The notes beneath the pieces were generated by a model. The model was given only the letters and a program-made list of their open reading frames with translations. It searched no databases and was not told the origin of the DNA. The translations under genes were made by a program, and so were the position numbers. From Limibacterium fermenti (lineage in GTDB: Bacteria > Bacteroidota > Bacteroidia > Bacteroidales > Dysgonomonadaceae), in the NCBI RefSeq assembly GCF_041902845.1, contig NZ_CP159486.1, positions 558,001-622,000 on the forward strand: a stretch of 64,000 nt of DNA. The letters are read 5' to 3'. Below, piece after piece: positions 15,298-23,382 of this stretch; position 1 is the stretch's first letter, and every line of letters begins with the position of its first letter.

Positions 15298-15325
15298 GGG
15301 GGGTGTCGTTCCAAGCGACGCCCTC
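15298..15325. repeat. GC-rich dispersed palindrome, copy 2
   Basis: GGGTGTCG and CGACGCCC (with one G-U) flank TTCCAAG. The sequence matches the minus strand of the palindrome at 3264-3292 over GGGGGTGTCG-nn-CCAAGCG. It lies just past the rplI terminator and has no T run. Confidence 0.6.
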
Positions 15326-15483
15326 AATATTATAAAATAATAGGCTTTGTTTATCCTTTGAACCGCTTTTTTCGCTATTTTTGAGGAACTATTCCATTAA
15401 GCGAAATGATCAGATGACAAGTTTGCTTGTAATCTGTCGTCGCGGGAAATAGTAGAATGAAATTTAATTTAATCTTTATACAA

Positions 15484-16497
15484 ATGGATAAACGGCAGAT
15501 AACATTGAAAAGTATTGCCAAAGCGTTGAATTTATCTCCATCAACGGTATCGCGGGCGATGAAAGACCATCCGGCAATTAGCGCCAAAACAAAGGCGCTC
15601 GTACGGGAGTATGCCGAAAAGTATAAATATAAACCCAATACGCTGGCCATACGCTTGCGCACCAACCGGAACAATACGATAGGGGTAATCGTTCCGGAGG
15701 TCGTTCACTTCTTTTTCTCGACGGTGCTTGCAGGCATTCAGGAAGAGACGGAAAAGGGGAATTACAACATTATATTTTGTCATTCCAATGAAGATTACGA
15801 GCGCGAGGTTAAGAGTGTGGAAACCCTGTTGGATGCACGGGTGTGCGGTATTCTGGCTTCCCAATCGAAAACGACTGCAAGCTTCGAGCATTTTCAGGAA
15901 ATTGTAGACAGTAATATCGCCTTGGTCTTTTTCGATCGTATTTGTACCGGAATCAATACCGATAAAGTGGTGGTGGATGATTATGCCGGTGCTTTTAAGG
16001 CGGTGGATTATTTGGTGCAGACGGGCTGTCGGCAAATCGCTTTTTTGGGAATGAATCCGTCGCTTCCTATTTCCAACAACCGCCGCATGGGATACGAGGA
16101 TGCGTTGCGTAAGAATAAGATTCCGGTCGATAAAGACTTCATGAAGGTTTGTGATGTGGCAGAAATGGTGCATAAGGTCGTTCCCGAAATCCTGAAAAGG
16201 GATAAGATTCCCGATGCATTCTTTTGTATCAATGATGAGGTTGCGGCTTATTGCGTGCAGATCGTGAAGGCTTCCGGATATCGTATTCCCGAAGATATAT
16301 CGATTTGCGGTTTCACCAATTCGTATATTACCGAAGTCACGGACCCGACATTGACCACCGTCGATCAACATGGTTTTGAAATGGGCAAACAGGCGGCGCG
16401 GCTGCTCATTAATCGCATCGAAGGCACGGAAACGAAGCCGGGGATCGTTAGCAAAGTCATTAAAACCGAGTTGGTGGTGCGCGACTCCACCCGGTGA
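15484..16497 (+). CDS. LacI-family transcription regulator
   Basis: This 337-residue protein has an N-terminal LacI helix-turn-helix (ITLKSIAKALNLSPSTVSRA), a hinge (YKPNTLAIRLRTNRNNTIGV) and a periplasmic-binding-protein-like sugar sensor (about residues 60-330, with INTDKVVVDDYAGAFKAVDY and the C-terminal LTTVDQHGFEMGKQAARLLI). ATG at 15484 is preferred over the upstream 15457 because MDKRQITLKSIAKAL is the usual family beginning. It probably controls the transporter and amylase genes that follow, in response to a maltodextrin-type sugar. A perfect palindrome 13 bases after its stop is a plausible operator. Confidence 0.9.
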   Translation: MDKRQITLKSIAKALNLSPSTVSRAMKDHPAISAKTKALVREYAEKYKYKPNTLAIRLRTNRNNTIGVIVPEVVHFFFSTVLAGIQEETEKGNYNIIFCHSNEDYEREVKSVETLLDARVCGILASQSKTTASFEHFQEIVDSNIALVFFDRICTGINTDKVVVDDYAGAFKAVDYLVQTGCRQIAFLGMNPSLPISNNRRMGYEDALRKNKIPVDKDFMKVCDVAEMVHKVVPEILKRDKIPDAFFCINDEVAAYCVQIVKASGYRIPEDISICGFTNSYITEVTDPTLTTVDQHGFEMGKQAARLLINRIEGTETKPGIVSKVIKTELVVRDSTR

Positions 16498-16509
16498 GCG
16501 TCTTCAGCC

Positions 16510-16531
16510 TTTATGCATTCGATTGCATAAA
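16510..16531. promoter_or_regulatory. Candidate LacI-type operator
   Basis: TTTATGCA and TGCATAAA form a perfect 8-bp inverted repeat around TTCGAT. It lies between the regulator gene and the transporter promoter, about 30 bases before the -33 element, where a LacI-family protein could act. A role as a weak terminator is less likely given its A/T-rich stem. Confidence 0.55.
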
Positions 16532-16557
16532 AAAACACCTTTTTTTGGCTATGAGGG

Positions 16558-16589
16558 TTGTCCGGGCGGGAACAATCATTATACATTTG
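16558..16589 (+). promoter_or_regulatory. Promoter of the sugar transporter
   Basis: TTG (16558-16560) and TACATTTG (16582-16589) are separated by 21 bases. Transcription should begin near 16595, which argues for the downstream start codon at 16628 rather than 16604. Confidence 0.6.
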
Positions 16590-16627
16590 TAAGGAAAGTA
16601 TGTATGAATCATAGAAAAGCATTGTTC

Positions 16628-18166
16628 ATGAAAAAAAGACATTTATCGTTCTGGGATATCTGGAATATGAGTTTCGGATTCCTGGGAATTCAATTCGGTT
16701 TTGCATTGCAGAATGCAAACGTCAGCAGAATCTTCGAGACATTGGGAGCGCGGGTCGAAGATATTCCTATTCTGTGGATTGCCGCTCCCATTACCGGCCT
16801 TATCATCCAACCTATTATCGGTCATCTGAGCGATAAGACCTGGAACCGCTTCGGACGCCGGCGCCCTTACTTTATGATCGGCGCGGTGTTTACCACTCTT
16901 GCGTTGTTTATTATGCCGAACTCTCCCGCCCTGTGGGTTGCTGCCGGGATGTTGTGGATTATGGATGCTTCCATTAATATTTCGATGGAGCCTTTCCGGG
17001 CTTTTGTCGGCGATAATCTGCCCACGGAGCAACGTACGATGGGATTTGCCATGCAGAGTTTCTTTATCGGTACCGGAGCCGTGGTGGCTTCGCTCCTGCC
17101 GTATATTCTGACGAACTGGTTCGGCGTTTCCAATACGGCTGCTGAAGGAACCATTCCTTTGTCGGTGAAGTTGTCGTTTTATATAGGCGGCGTAGTATTA
17201 TTTGGCGCCATTCTGTATACGGTACTCACAACGAAAGAATATTCGCCCGAAGAACTGGCTGCTTTCGAGGAGGAGAAAGAAAAAACAACCGGCATAAAGA
17301 AAGTCGTCGCTACACCGGTTACTTCCTCGCATTTTTTTAGACAAGGCGCTTATTGGGGCCTCGCGGGATTGGTGGCAACATTGTTGATTCTCTATTTCCG
17401 GCTCGAAGCGCAGTTATTGATCGTGTCGGGGTTGTTGCTTGCCTTCGGAATCATTCTGATTGTCTCGGGAATGATTACCGCGCCGGGCAAGCATCCTAAC
17501 GGGCTGGTCGGAATTATGAACGACTTGCTGCATATGCCTAAAACGATGGGCCAGTTGGCCGTCGTGCAATTCTTTTCCTGGCTGGCCTTTTATGCGATGT
17601 GGATTTATACCACTCCGGCTGTCACGCAGCATATCTATGGCACCACCGACTCCTCCTCGGAATTGTATAACCAAGGGGCCAATTGGGTGGGGGTGTTGTT
17701 TGCGGTCTATAACGGCGTTTCGGCTATTTCTGCTTTTCTGTTGCCCCTGCTCGCTAAGCAAATCGGGCGTAAAGCGACGCACGCTATCGCCTTGGCCGTC
17801 GGAGGAATTGCGTTCGTGTCATTCTTCTTTATCCATGATCCGAACCTGTTGCTCATCCCGATGATCGGTGTCGGATTTGCCTGGGGCAGCATTTTGTCGA
17901 TGCCATATGCCATTTTAACGGGAGCTCTTCCGGCCGATAAAATGGGTACGTATATGGGTATCTTCAATTTCTTCATCGTTATTCCGCAGATATTGGCGGC
18001 AAGTATTCTCGGATTTATCACGAAAGACCTTTTCGGAGGGCAGGTGATTTATACGATGATATTGGCCGGCTGCTCGCTTGTTATAGGCGCCCTTTCGGTC
18101 TTCATTGTTCAGGATCGGGACGATGTGTATTCGTTGAAAACATCAAAACGGAATAAAAGAATTTAG
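16628..18166 (+). CDS. MFS sugar transporter (GPH/SLC45-like)
   Basis: The 512-residue inner-membrane protein has about 12 hydrophobic helices. It starts MKKRHLSFWDIWNMSFGFLG, a typical beginning for Bacteroidota transporters of the GPH/SLC45-like MFS group, and has the loop signature WNRFGRRRPYF (about residue 75). Such proteins import sugars with a proton, often maltose or glucosides. An in-frame ATG at 16604 would add eight residues, but the promoter leaves almost no leader for it. It lies between a LacI-type regulator and a GH13 amylase, which supports uptake of alpha-glucan breakdown products. The substrate is inferred. Confidence 0.88.
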   Translation: MKKRHLSFWDIWNMSFGFLGIQFGFALQNANVSRIFETLGARVEDIPILWIAAPITGLIIQPIIGHLSDKTWNRFGRRRPYFMIGAVFTTLALFIMPNSPALWVAAGMLWIMDASINISMEPFRAFVGDNLPTEQRTMGFAMQSFFIGTGAVVASLLPYILTNWFGVSNTAAEGTIPLSVKLSFYIGGVVLFGAILYTVLTTKEYSPEELAAFEEEKEKTTGIKKVVATPVTSSHFFRQGAYWGLAGLVATLLILYFRLEAQLLIVSGLLLAFGIILIVSGMITAPGKHPNGLVGIMNDLLHMPKTMGQLAVVQFFSWLAFYAMWIYTTPAVTQHIYGTTDSSSELYNQGANWVGVLFAVYNGVSAISAFLLPLLAKQIGRKATHAIALAVGGIAFVSFFFIHDPNLLLIPMIGVGFAWGSILSMPYAILTGALPADKMGTYMGIFNFFIVIPQILAASILGFITKDLFGGQVIYTMILAGCSLVIGALSVFIVQDRDDVYSLKTSKRNKRI

Positions 18167-18261
18167 GGCAAAGATGTTCCCGTCTCCCGTCCAACGGCTT
18201 TATGGCGTTTGGCGGATAGCGGGAATGTCGGTCTTTTCATCTTATAATCATCTAAATAAAA

Positions 18262-19614
18262 ATGAAAAAAATAGTTGTCGTCTTTCTTATCGTATCCGTA
18301 TTGTTTTCGTGCGGAAACAAACAGAAGCAAACTTCTGTAGAGCCTTCCGGCGCTCATCCCGAATGGGCGTACGAGGCCGTTATTTATGAAGTAAATACGC
18401 GTTAGTTCACGCCCGAGGGAACCTTTACGGCTTTTGCTGCGCATTTGCCTCGTCTGAAAGAATTAGGGGTCGATATCTTATGGTTTATGCCTATTCAACC
18501 TATCGGTGAAACGGAACGTAAAGGATCGTTGGGAAGTTATTATTCCATTCAAGATTATACCGGTGTGAATCAGGAATTCGGTACGTTGGATGACTTCAAA
18601 CAGGTTGTCCGGCAAGCGCATGATGCCGGCATGAAGGTGCTCCTCGACTGGGTGGCCAACCATACTTCGCGCGATGCGGTGTGGATGGCCGATGCCACAA
18701 GCGATTGGTATATCCACGACAGTTTGGGGAATATTTCGGCGCCGTATGATTGGACGGATGTGGCTGAGTTGAATTATGATAATAAAGAGATGCGGGAAGA
18801 GATGATCCGCTCGATGATGTTTTGGGTACGGGAAGCCGATATCGACGGTTTTCGCTGCGATGTGGCGGGCGAAGTGCCGACGGACTTCTGGGCTGCCGCG
18901 AAAGATTCGCTTGTTTCGTTGAAGCAGGAGGTGTTTTTGCTGGCCGAAGCGGAAAAGCCGGAACTGAACGACGGTATTTTCGATGCGTATTATGCCTGGG
19001 ATTTCCATCATAAGATGAATGCGGTAGCTCAGGGCAAAGAGAATGTCGATTCGCTCAGGGCCTCTTTACAGCGAACGATCGATCGTTTTTCCCCGAGCGC
19101 CATCCCGATGTATTTCACGTCCAATCACGATGAAAACTCGTGGAACGGCACGGAGTTCGAGCGCATGGGCGATGCTGCGGAAGCTTTTGCCGTATTGAGT
19201 TACGTGTTGCCCGGCATGCCGTTGATTTATAACGGGCAGGAGGCCGGATTCAATCGCCGGCTGCAATTTTTCGAGAAAGACAGTATCGACTGGAACGATC
19301 AAGGGGCGTTTACCGCGTTTTACCGCTCTCTGAATACGTTGCGTAAGTCGAACAGCGCATTGCTTTCGTCGGAGAAAGGAGGCGCTTTCGAAGAAATACC
19401 AAACGACCGTTCCGGAAGTGTGTGGTCTTTCAGGCGTGTGAAAGACGATCAGGAAGTCGTGTGCATCTTTAATTTCAGTGCGAATCCCGTGCGAGTGGCT
19501 TTTGACGAAGACGTTCCCGGTGCCGCGTTCCGCGCTTATCCCGATTCCTCAGCGGTATCCTCCTTTCAGAACATCGATTTGAAACCTTGGGAGTACCGGG
19601 TGTTTTACAAGTAA
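18262..19614 (+). pseudogene. GH13 alpha-amylase lipoprotein with in-frame amber stop
   Basis: From ATG at 18262 the frame encodes a lipoprotein signal (VVVFLIVSVLFSCGN) and the start of a GH13 barrel (WAYEAVIYEVNTR). It then meets TAG at 18403-18405 (codon 48) and continues without further stops as FTPEGTFTAFAAHLPRLKEL to 19614. Relatives have Gln here (NxRQFTPEG), so one C-to-T change (CAG to TAG) explains it. All four GH13 regions are intact downstream: DWVANHTS, GFRCDVAGE (nucleophile Asp), the acid Glu in LLAEAEKPE, and FTSNHDENSW. Without suppression only a 47-residue peptide is made. Translation from the internal TTG at 18445 would lack the signal and first strand. It belongs with the regulator and transporter upstream. 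Confidence 0.9.
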
Positions 19615-19642
19615 AAAATAAAACTATTGATTCACATAGAAA

Positions 19643-19671
19643 GGTATCGGCGTTGAACAACGACCGGTGCC
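19643..19671. terminator. Probable bidirectional terminator
   Basis: GGTATCGGCGTTG and CAACGACCGGTGCC form an imperfect hairpin in the 60 bases between the convergent amylase and fcl genes, followed by a T/A-rich stretch. Confidence 0.5.
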
Positions 19672-19675
19672 TATA

Positions 19676-20770
19676 TTATTTTACAACGATTTTATTCTTC
19701 GTAGAAGAACGGTACCAACGATACATCCGGTCTACCCCTTCTTCTATTTCAATAGAATGGCGCCATCCCAAAGAGTGCAGCTTCGAAACGTCGGTAAGCT
19801 TTCGCAGGGTGCCGTCGGGTTTCGAGGCATCGAAAGTAATCCGGCCGTCATAGCCGATGGTCTTCGCGATGATGCCGGCCAGCCTGCCGATGCTGATTTC
19901 TTTTCCTGTTCCGATGTTGATGTGGCAATTGCGCACCGGGTTTTTTCCTTTTGCCAAATCGGAGAAATTTACCCGTTCCATAATGAAAACGCAAGCGTCG
20001 GCCATTTCCTCACTCCATAAGAACTCCCGCAAAGGCTTTCCCGTTCCCCAAAGTTTTACCTCCGACGGCGTGATGCCATACTTTAGGAGGATGCGCGCTA
20101 TTTCCTCGTTCGGATGCCCGGCGGAGATGTTTTCAACCGGACGACGGGCAAGATCTTCCCGGATGGCCTCCCAATCATTTTCCATAAGGCATTTTGCCAA
20201 ATGTATTTTGCGGATCATTGCGGGCAGCACATGACTTCTTTCCAAATCGAAATTATCGTTCGGACCATATAAGTTCGTCGGCATGACGGCGATATAGTTT
20301 GTTCCGTATTGCAGGTTGAAACTTTCGCACATTTTTAAACCCGCGATCTTGGCAATGGCATAAGGCTCGTTCGTGTATTCGAGCGGTGCGGTCAGTAACG
20401 ATTCTTCACTGATGGGCTGAGAGGCTTCACGCGGATAAATGCAGGTGCTTCCCAAAAACAATAGCTTCTTCACCTTGTGCCGGAAACTTTCGCCGATGAT
20501 GTGGTTTTGTATTTGAAGGTTGCGCAAGATGAAATCGGCGCGATACGTATTGTTCGCCATAATTCCCCCCACATACGCGGCGGCGAGGAACACATACTCC
20601 GGGTTTTCTCGTTCGAAAAAGGCTTGTACAGCGGCTCCGTCAAGCAAATCGAGTTCCTCGTGCGATCGTCCGATGAGATGCGTGTATCCCTTGTCTTGTA
20701 AGTTTTTCCAGATAGCGGAGCCGACCAATCCGCGGTGTCCTGCCACATATATTTTACTGTCTTTATCCAT
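19676..20770 (-). CDS. fcl: GDP-L-fucose synthase
   Basis: The 364-residue short-chain dehydrogenase epimerises and reduces GDP-4-keto-6-deoxymannose to GDP-L-fucose for surface glycans. The NADP loop is VAGHRGLVGSAIW (about residue 9). The catalytic Ser is in LFLGSTCIYPREA (about 109) and YxxxK is in EPYAIAK (about 138). The insert about residues 195-225 is seen in Bacteroidota Fcl. The partner gene gmd is not adjacent, so the pathway is split. It is convergent with the amylase gene. Confidence 0.95.
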   Translation of the reverse strand: MDKDSKIYVAGHRGLVGSAIWKNLQDKGYTHLIGRSHEELDLLDGAAVQAFFERENPEYVFLAAAYVGGIMANNTYRADFILRNLQIQNHIIGESFRHKVKKLLFLGSTCIYPREASQPISEESLLTAPLEYTNEPYAIAKIAGLKMCESFNLQYGTNYIAVMPTNLYGPNDNFDLERSHVLPAMIRKIHLAKCLMENDWEAIREDLARRPVENISAGHPNEEIARILLKYGITPSEVKLWGTGKPLREFLWSEEMADACVFIMERVNFSDLAKGKNPVRNCHINIGTGKEISIGRLAGIIAKTIGYDGRITFDASKPDGTLRKLTDVSKLHSLGWRHSIEIEEGVDRMYRWYRSSTKNKIVVK

Positions 20771-20865
20771 CTGTTTTTGTTGTTAGATTACAAAGGTAGG
20801 ATTTTTTTTATACTTTTTAGTTATCCCTGCCTGTTCCTATTTATTCAATCATTTTTTCTTATCTT

Positions 20866-20900
20866 TGTCCATTGTCCATTATCAATTGTCTATTGTTTTA
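20866..20900. repeat. Five heptamer repeats before the ArsC/Spx gene
   Basis: Seven-base units TGTCCAT, TGTCCAT, TATCAAT, TGTCTAT, TGTTTTA run from just inside a possible -7 element (TATCTTTG, 20860-20867) to 5 bases before the start codon, so they make up the mRNA leader. Confidence 0.7.
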
Positions 20901-20905
20901 GTTAT

Positions 20906-21280
20906 ATGAAACTTCTATTTATTGGTTATCCCAAGTGCGGCACGTGCCGTAAAGCGGTCAAATGGCTCGAAGAGCAGGGTCTCGACTTTACTTACCGTCA
21001 TATTGTTGAAAATAATCCCAAGCGCGAAGAACTTGCCGAATGGCTTGTGATGAGTGGTTTACCGGTAGCCAAGTTTTTCAATACATCCGGACAAAGATAT
21101 AAAGAGCTTCATTTGAAGGATAAGGTGAAAGAGGCTTCTACCGGAGAATTGCTCGATGTGTTGGCGACCGACGGGATGTTGGTAAAACGGCCAGTGGTCG
21201 TCGGGGATACTTTTGTATTGGTCGGTTTTAATGCCGGACAATGGACACAAACATTCTTACAGAACAAAGATCAAGTTTGA
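20906..21280 (+). CDS. ArsC/Spx-family thioredoxin-fold protein
   Basis: This 124-residue protein starts MKLLFIGYPKCGTCRKAVKW, with the CxxC (Cys-Gly-Thr-Cys) of the ArsC/Spx/YffB superfamily at about residues 11-14. It continues with the family core LPVAKFFNTSGQRYKEL and ends in LVKRPVVVGDTFVLVGFNAG. Members include glutaredoxin-dependent arsenate reductases and RNA-polymerase-binding Spx regulators. The CxxC and RPVV segments fit either, and no arsenic genes are nearby. ATG at 20906 gives the family's usual length. An extended frame back to 20735 has no homology. A hydrophobic heptamer-derived leader precedes it. Confidence 0.85.
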   Translation: MKLLFIGYPKCGTCRKAVKWLEEQGLDFTYRHIVENNPKREELAEWLVMSGLPVAKFFNTSGQRYKELHLKDKVKEASTGELLDVLATDGMLVKRPVVVGDTFVLVGFNAGQWTQTFLQNKDQV

Positions 21281-21329
21281 TAAAATACCCTAATAAAGAA
21301 ATCGTTTTTCTCGTACAAATAGTAAAAAG

Positions 21330-22319
21330 ATGAAGATAGGCACTATTGATTTTCCGGCTTATCCGGTTTTCCTTGCTCCTATGGAAGATGTGACCGATAT
21401 CGGGTTCCGGCTGCTTTGTAAGCGGTTTGGGGCGGATATGGTGTATACCGAGTTCGTGTCGAGCGATGCGTTGATTCGCGATGTGAAGAAAACAAAGGAA
21501 AAGCTCGCTATTTGTGAAGAGGAACGTCCGGTAGCCATACAGATTTATGGTTGCGATCCGGCTGCGATGGTCGAAGCTGCTCAGATTTGTGAAGAAGCCG
21601 GACCGGACATCATCGATATTAATTTCGGTTGTCCGGTAAAGAAAGTCGCCGGTAAAGGCGCCGGATCGGGCATGCTGCGCACTCCGGAGTTGATGATCGA
21701 TATTACCTCGCAAGTGGTGAAGGCGGTCAAAAAGCCGGTAACCGTGAAGACCCGCTTGGGATGGGACGACCAGTCGAAGATTATTGTAACGCTTGCCGAG
21801 CAATTGCAGGATTGCGGCATTGCGGCGTTGACGATTCATGGCCGCACCCGCGCCCAGATGTACACCGGTACAGCCGACTGGCGATTGATTGGAGACGTGA
21901 AGAACAATCCCCGTATGCATATTCCTATTATTGGTAACGGCGATATCGATTCGGCGGAAGTCTGCCGCCGACGGTTCGACGAAACCGGCGTGGATGCTGT
22001 GATGATCGGTCGCGCTACGTTCGGTCGTCCTTGGATATTCCGTGAAGTGAAACATTATCTGGAAACAGGCGGGGAGCTTCCGGAGGAATCCTTTGCCTGG
22101 TATCTGGATGTCTTGAAGCAGCAGGTGCGGCAAAGTGTGGAACGGCTCGATGAGCGGCGGGGAATCCTGCATATCCGGCGGCATTTGGCGGCAACACCTC
22201 TATTTAAGGGTATTCCCGATTTTCGTCCTACACGTATCGCCATGTTACGTGCCGGTACGCTCGATGAGCTTTTTTCCATCATGGATGAAATACCGGAAAA
22301 GTTTGGGATCACATCTTGA
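21330..22319 (+). CDS. dusB: tRNA-dihydrouridine synthase
   Basis: The 329-residue FMN enzyme reduces specific uridines in the tRNA D loop. The TIM-barrel start VFLAPMEDVTDIGFR, the catalytic Cys in NFGCPVKKVAGKGAGS (about residue 96), the VKTRLGWDD strand, the HGRTRAQMY segment with FMN-binding His/Arg, and IIGNGDI..VMIGRATFGRPW are all present. The C-terminal helical domain (LRHIRRHLAATPL-like) binds tRNA. Order and length match DusB of Bacteroidota. It stands 49 bases after the ArsC-like gene and may be co-transcribed. Confidence 0.95.
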   Translation: MKIGTIDFPAYPVFLAPMEDVTDIGFRLLCKRFGADMVYTEFVSSDALIRDVKKTKEKLAICEEERPVAIQIYGCDPAAMVEAAQICEEAGPDIIDINFGCPVKKVAGKGAGSGMLRTPELMIDITSQVVKAVKKPVTVKTRLGWDDQSKIIVTLAEQLQDCGIAALTIHGRTRAQMYTGTADWRLIGDVKNNPRMHIPIIGNGDIDSAEVCRRRFDETGVDAVMIGRATFGRPWIFREVKHYLETGGELPEESFAWYLDVLKQQVRQSVERLDERRGILHIRRHLAATPLFKGIPDFRPTRIAMLRAGTLDELFSIMDEIPEKFGITS

Positions 22320-22330
22320 TTTCTTTGCTC

Positions 22331-22361
22331 TTTGTTTCTCAAATAATTCTTCCTATATTTG
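22331..22361 (+). promoter_or_regulatory. Promoter of the Phd/YoeB-type operon
   Basis: TTTG (22331-22334) and TATATTTG (22354-22361) are separated by 19 bases, a full consensus match, with the antitoxin ATG 34 bases downstream. Confidence 0.75.
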
Positions 22362-22394
22362 CATCCTATTGGCACTTGTTTAAAGGAAGGTATT

Positions 22395-22652
22395 ATGATT
22401 ATAATCAGCAGTAAAGAATTCAGGAATAAGCAAAAAAGCTATCTCGATAAAGTCGATGAAGGGCTTGAAGTCTTTATCCGTCGGGGAAAAGGTAAATCGT
22501 ATAAGATTGTTCCCGTGAAGGAAGACGACGACAGTTTGATGAGCAAAGAGGAGTTCTTTGCCAAAATAGACGAAGCTTTGGAAGACGCGAAACAGGGAAA
22601 ATATAAAATTCTTACGCCGGAATTTAGAAAAGAATTATTTGGTAATCTTTGA
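22395..22652 (+). CDS. Phd/YefM-type antitoxin
   Basis: The 85-residue protein starts MIIISSKEFRNKQKSYLDKV and continues EGLEVFIRRGKGKSYKIVPV, the N-terminal dimer and DNA-binding fold of the Phd/YefM family. The C-terminal helix (FAKIDEALEDAKQGKYKIL) should wrap the toxin. AAGGAAGG precedes ATG 22395. The toxin gene follows after one base, and a strong promoter precedes the pair, so autoregulation is expected. It is similar in design to the orphaned antitoxin at 2251-2472. Confidence 0.9.
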   Translation: MIIISSKEFRNKQKSYLDKVDEGLEVFIRRGKGKSYKIVPVKEDDDSLMSKEEFFAKIDEALEDAKQGKYKILTPEFRKELFGNL

Positions 22653-22653
22653 A

Positions 22654-22932
22654 ATGATTTACACTGTTTTAATTTCGGCTAAAGCGGAAGCCGATATCCT
22701 CAAATTGCGAAAAGCGGGTGAAAGGGGGGTATTAAGAAAGATTGATGCTCTTTTGAAAGAATTGGAGAATCATCCTACAACGGGCACCGGGCATCCCGAA
22801 CCGCTTAGCGGCGACCGGACGGGGCAATGGTCGCGGCGGATTACGCAGAAACACCGTCTGGTATATCAAATCGACGAAAGCCGCGTAATTGTTTTGGTAC
22901 TTTCGGCTTATGGGCATTATAATGAGAAATAG
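22654..22932 (+). CDS. YoeB/Txe-type toxin (mRNA interferase)
   Basis: This 92-residue RelE-superfamily toxin starts MIYTVLISAKAEADILKLRK. The core LLKELENHPTTGTGHPEPL, RTGQWSRRITQKHRLVYQID and the C-terminal VLVLSAYGHY are diagnostic of YoeB, which cleaves mRNA in the ribosome A site. The conserved Glu in GHPEPL, the Arg in WSRRI and the terminal His-Tyr are intact, so it should be active. It starts one base after the antitoxin stop. Confidence 0.93.
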   Translation: MIYTVLISAKAEADILKLRKAGERGVLRKIDALLKELENHPTTGTGHPEPLSGDRTGQWSRRITQKHRLVYQIDESRVIVLVLSAYGHYNEK

Positions 22933-22960
22933 GCATTCTCGATAAAGGAGAACAGAAAAA

Positions 22961-23347
22961 ATGAAAAAAAGAATATTTATAGCGGCGGTTTTGTTATGCG
23001 CTTTTGCTGCGACCTCTTTTTCGCAAAAAGCGAGTATCATCGAAGAGGTTTTCAGAAAGAGCGCTGAAGATAAGGTGGCGCGCATGCAGCAATTGATCGG
23101 GTTTGACGATGCGCAAGCCGACCGGCTGAAAACCGTTGAATTTCGTTTCCTTCTCGAAGTGAACGACGCCGAGCATTGTTTCCTGTGCAACAAATCGAAG
23201 CGTATCCGCAAGCTGCAACAAGCGCGAGAGGAGGAACTCCAAAAGATCCTTCGCCGTGATGAATACATTAAGTACGACGCTATTGATAAAGAACGGATCA
23301 AAGAGATCCTTCACCGGCCCCTTATCTCGTCAACCGCCATTATGTGA
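22961..23347 (+). CDS. Small exported helical protein
   Basis: The 128-residue protein has a clear signal peptide (KKRIFIAAVLLCAFAATSFSQ, cleavage after Ser-Phe-Ser) and a mature part that is helical and highly charged (DDAQADRLKTVEFRFLLEV, then KRIRKLQQAREEELQKILRR). A CFLC pair (about residue 73) might bind metal or form a disulfide. The pattern resembles periplasmic Spy/heavy-metal-resistance-like helical proteins but no signature is decisive. It lies 28 bases after the toxin gene, possibly on the same transcript. Confidence 0.7.
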   Translation: MKKRIFIAAVLLCAFAATSFSQKASIIEEVFRKSAEDKVARMQQLIGFDDAQADRLKTVEFRFLLEVNDAEHCFLCNKSKRIRKLQQAREEELQKILRRDEYIKYDAIDKERIKEILHRPLISSTAIM

Positions 23348-23382
23348 TAACGATAGTATTTTGTACACTGAAGAAGAGATGT

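Noticed and set aside
18403..18405. Recoding of TAG as glutamine or pyrrolysine
   Set aside because: Other genes in the host part end normally, no suppressor tRNA is in the window, and one C-to-T change is simpler.
18445..19614. Amylase gene starting at an internal TTG
   Set aside because: This would drop the lipoprotein signal and the first barrel strand. The upstream frame is homologous and only broken by TAG, so the gene is reported as a pseudogene from 18262.
21228..22184. Long antisense frame across dusB
   Set aside because: It has no motif or start signal and mirrors the codon bias of dusB. Similar shadows lie opposite the LacI gene and ispG.
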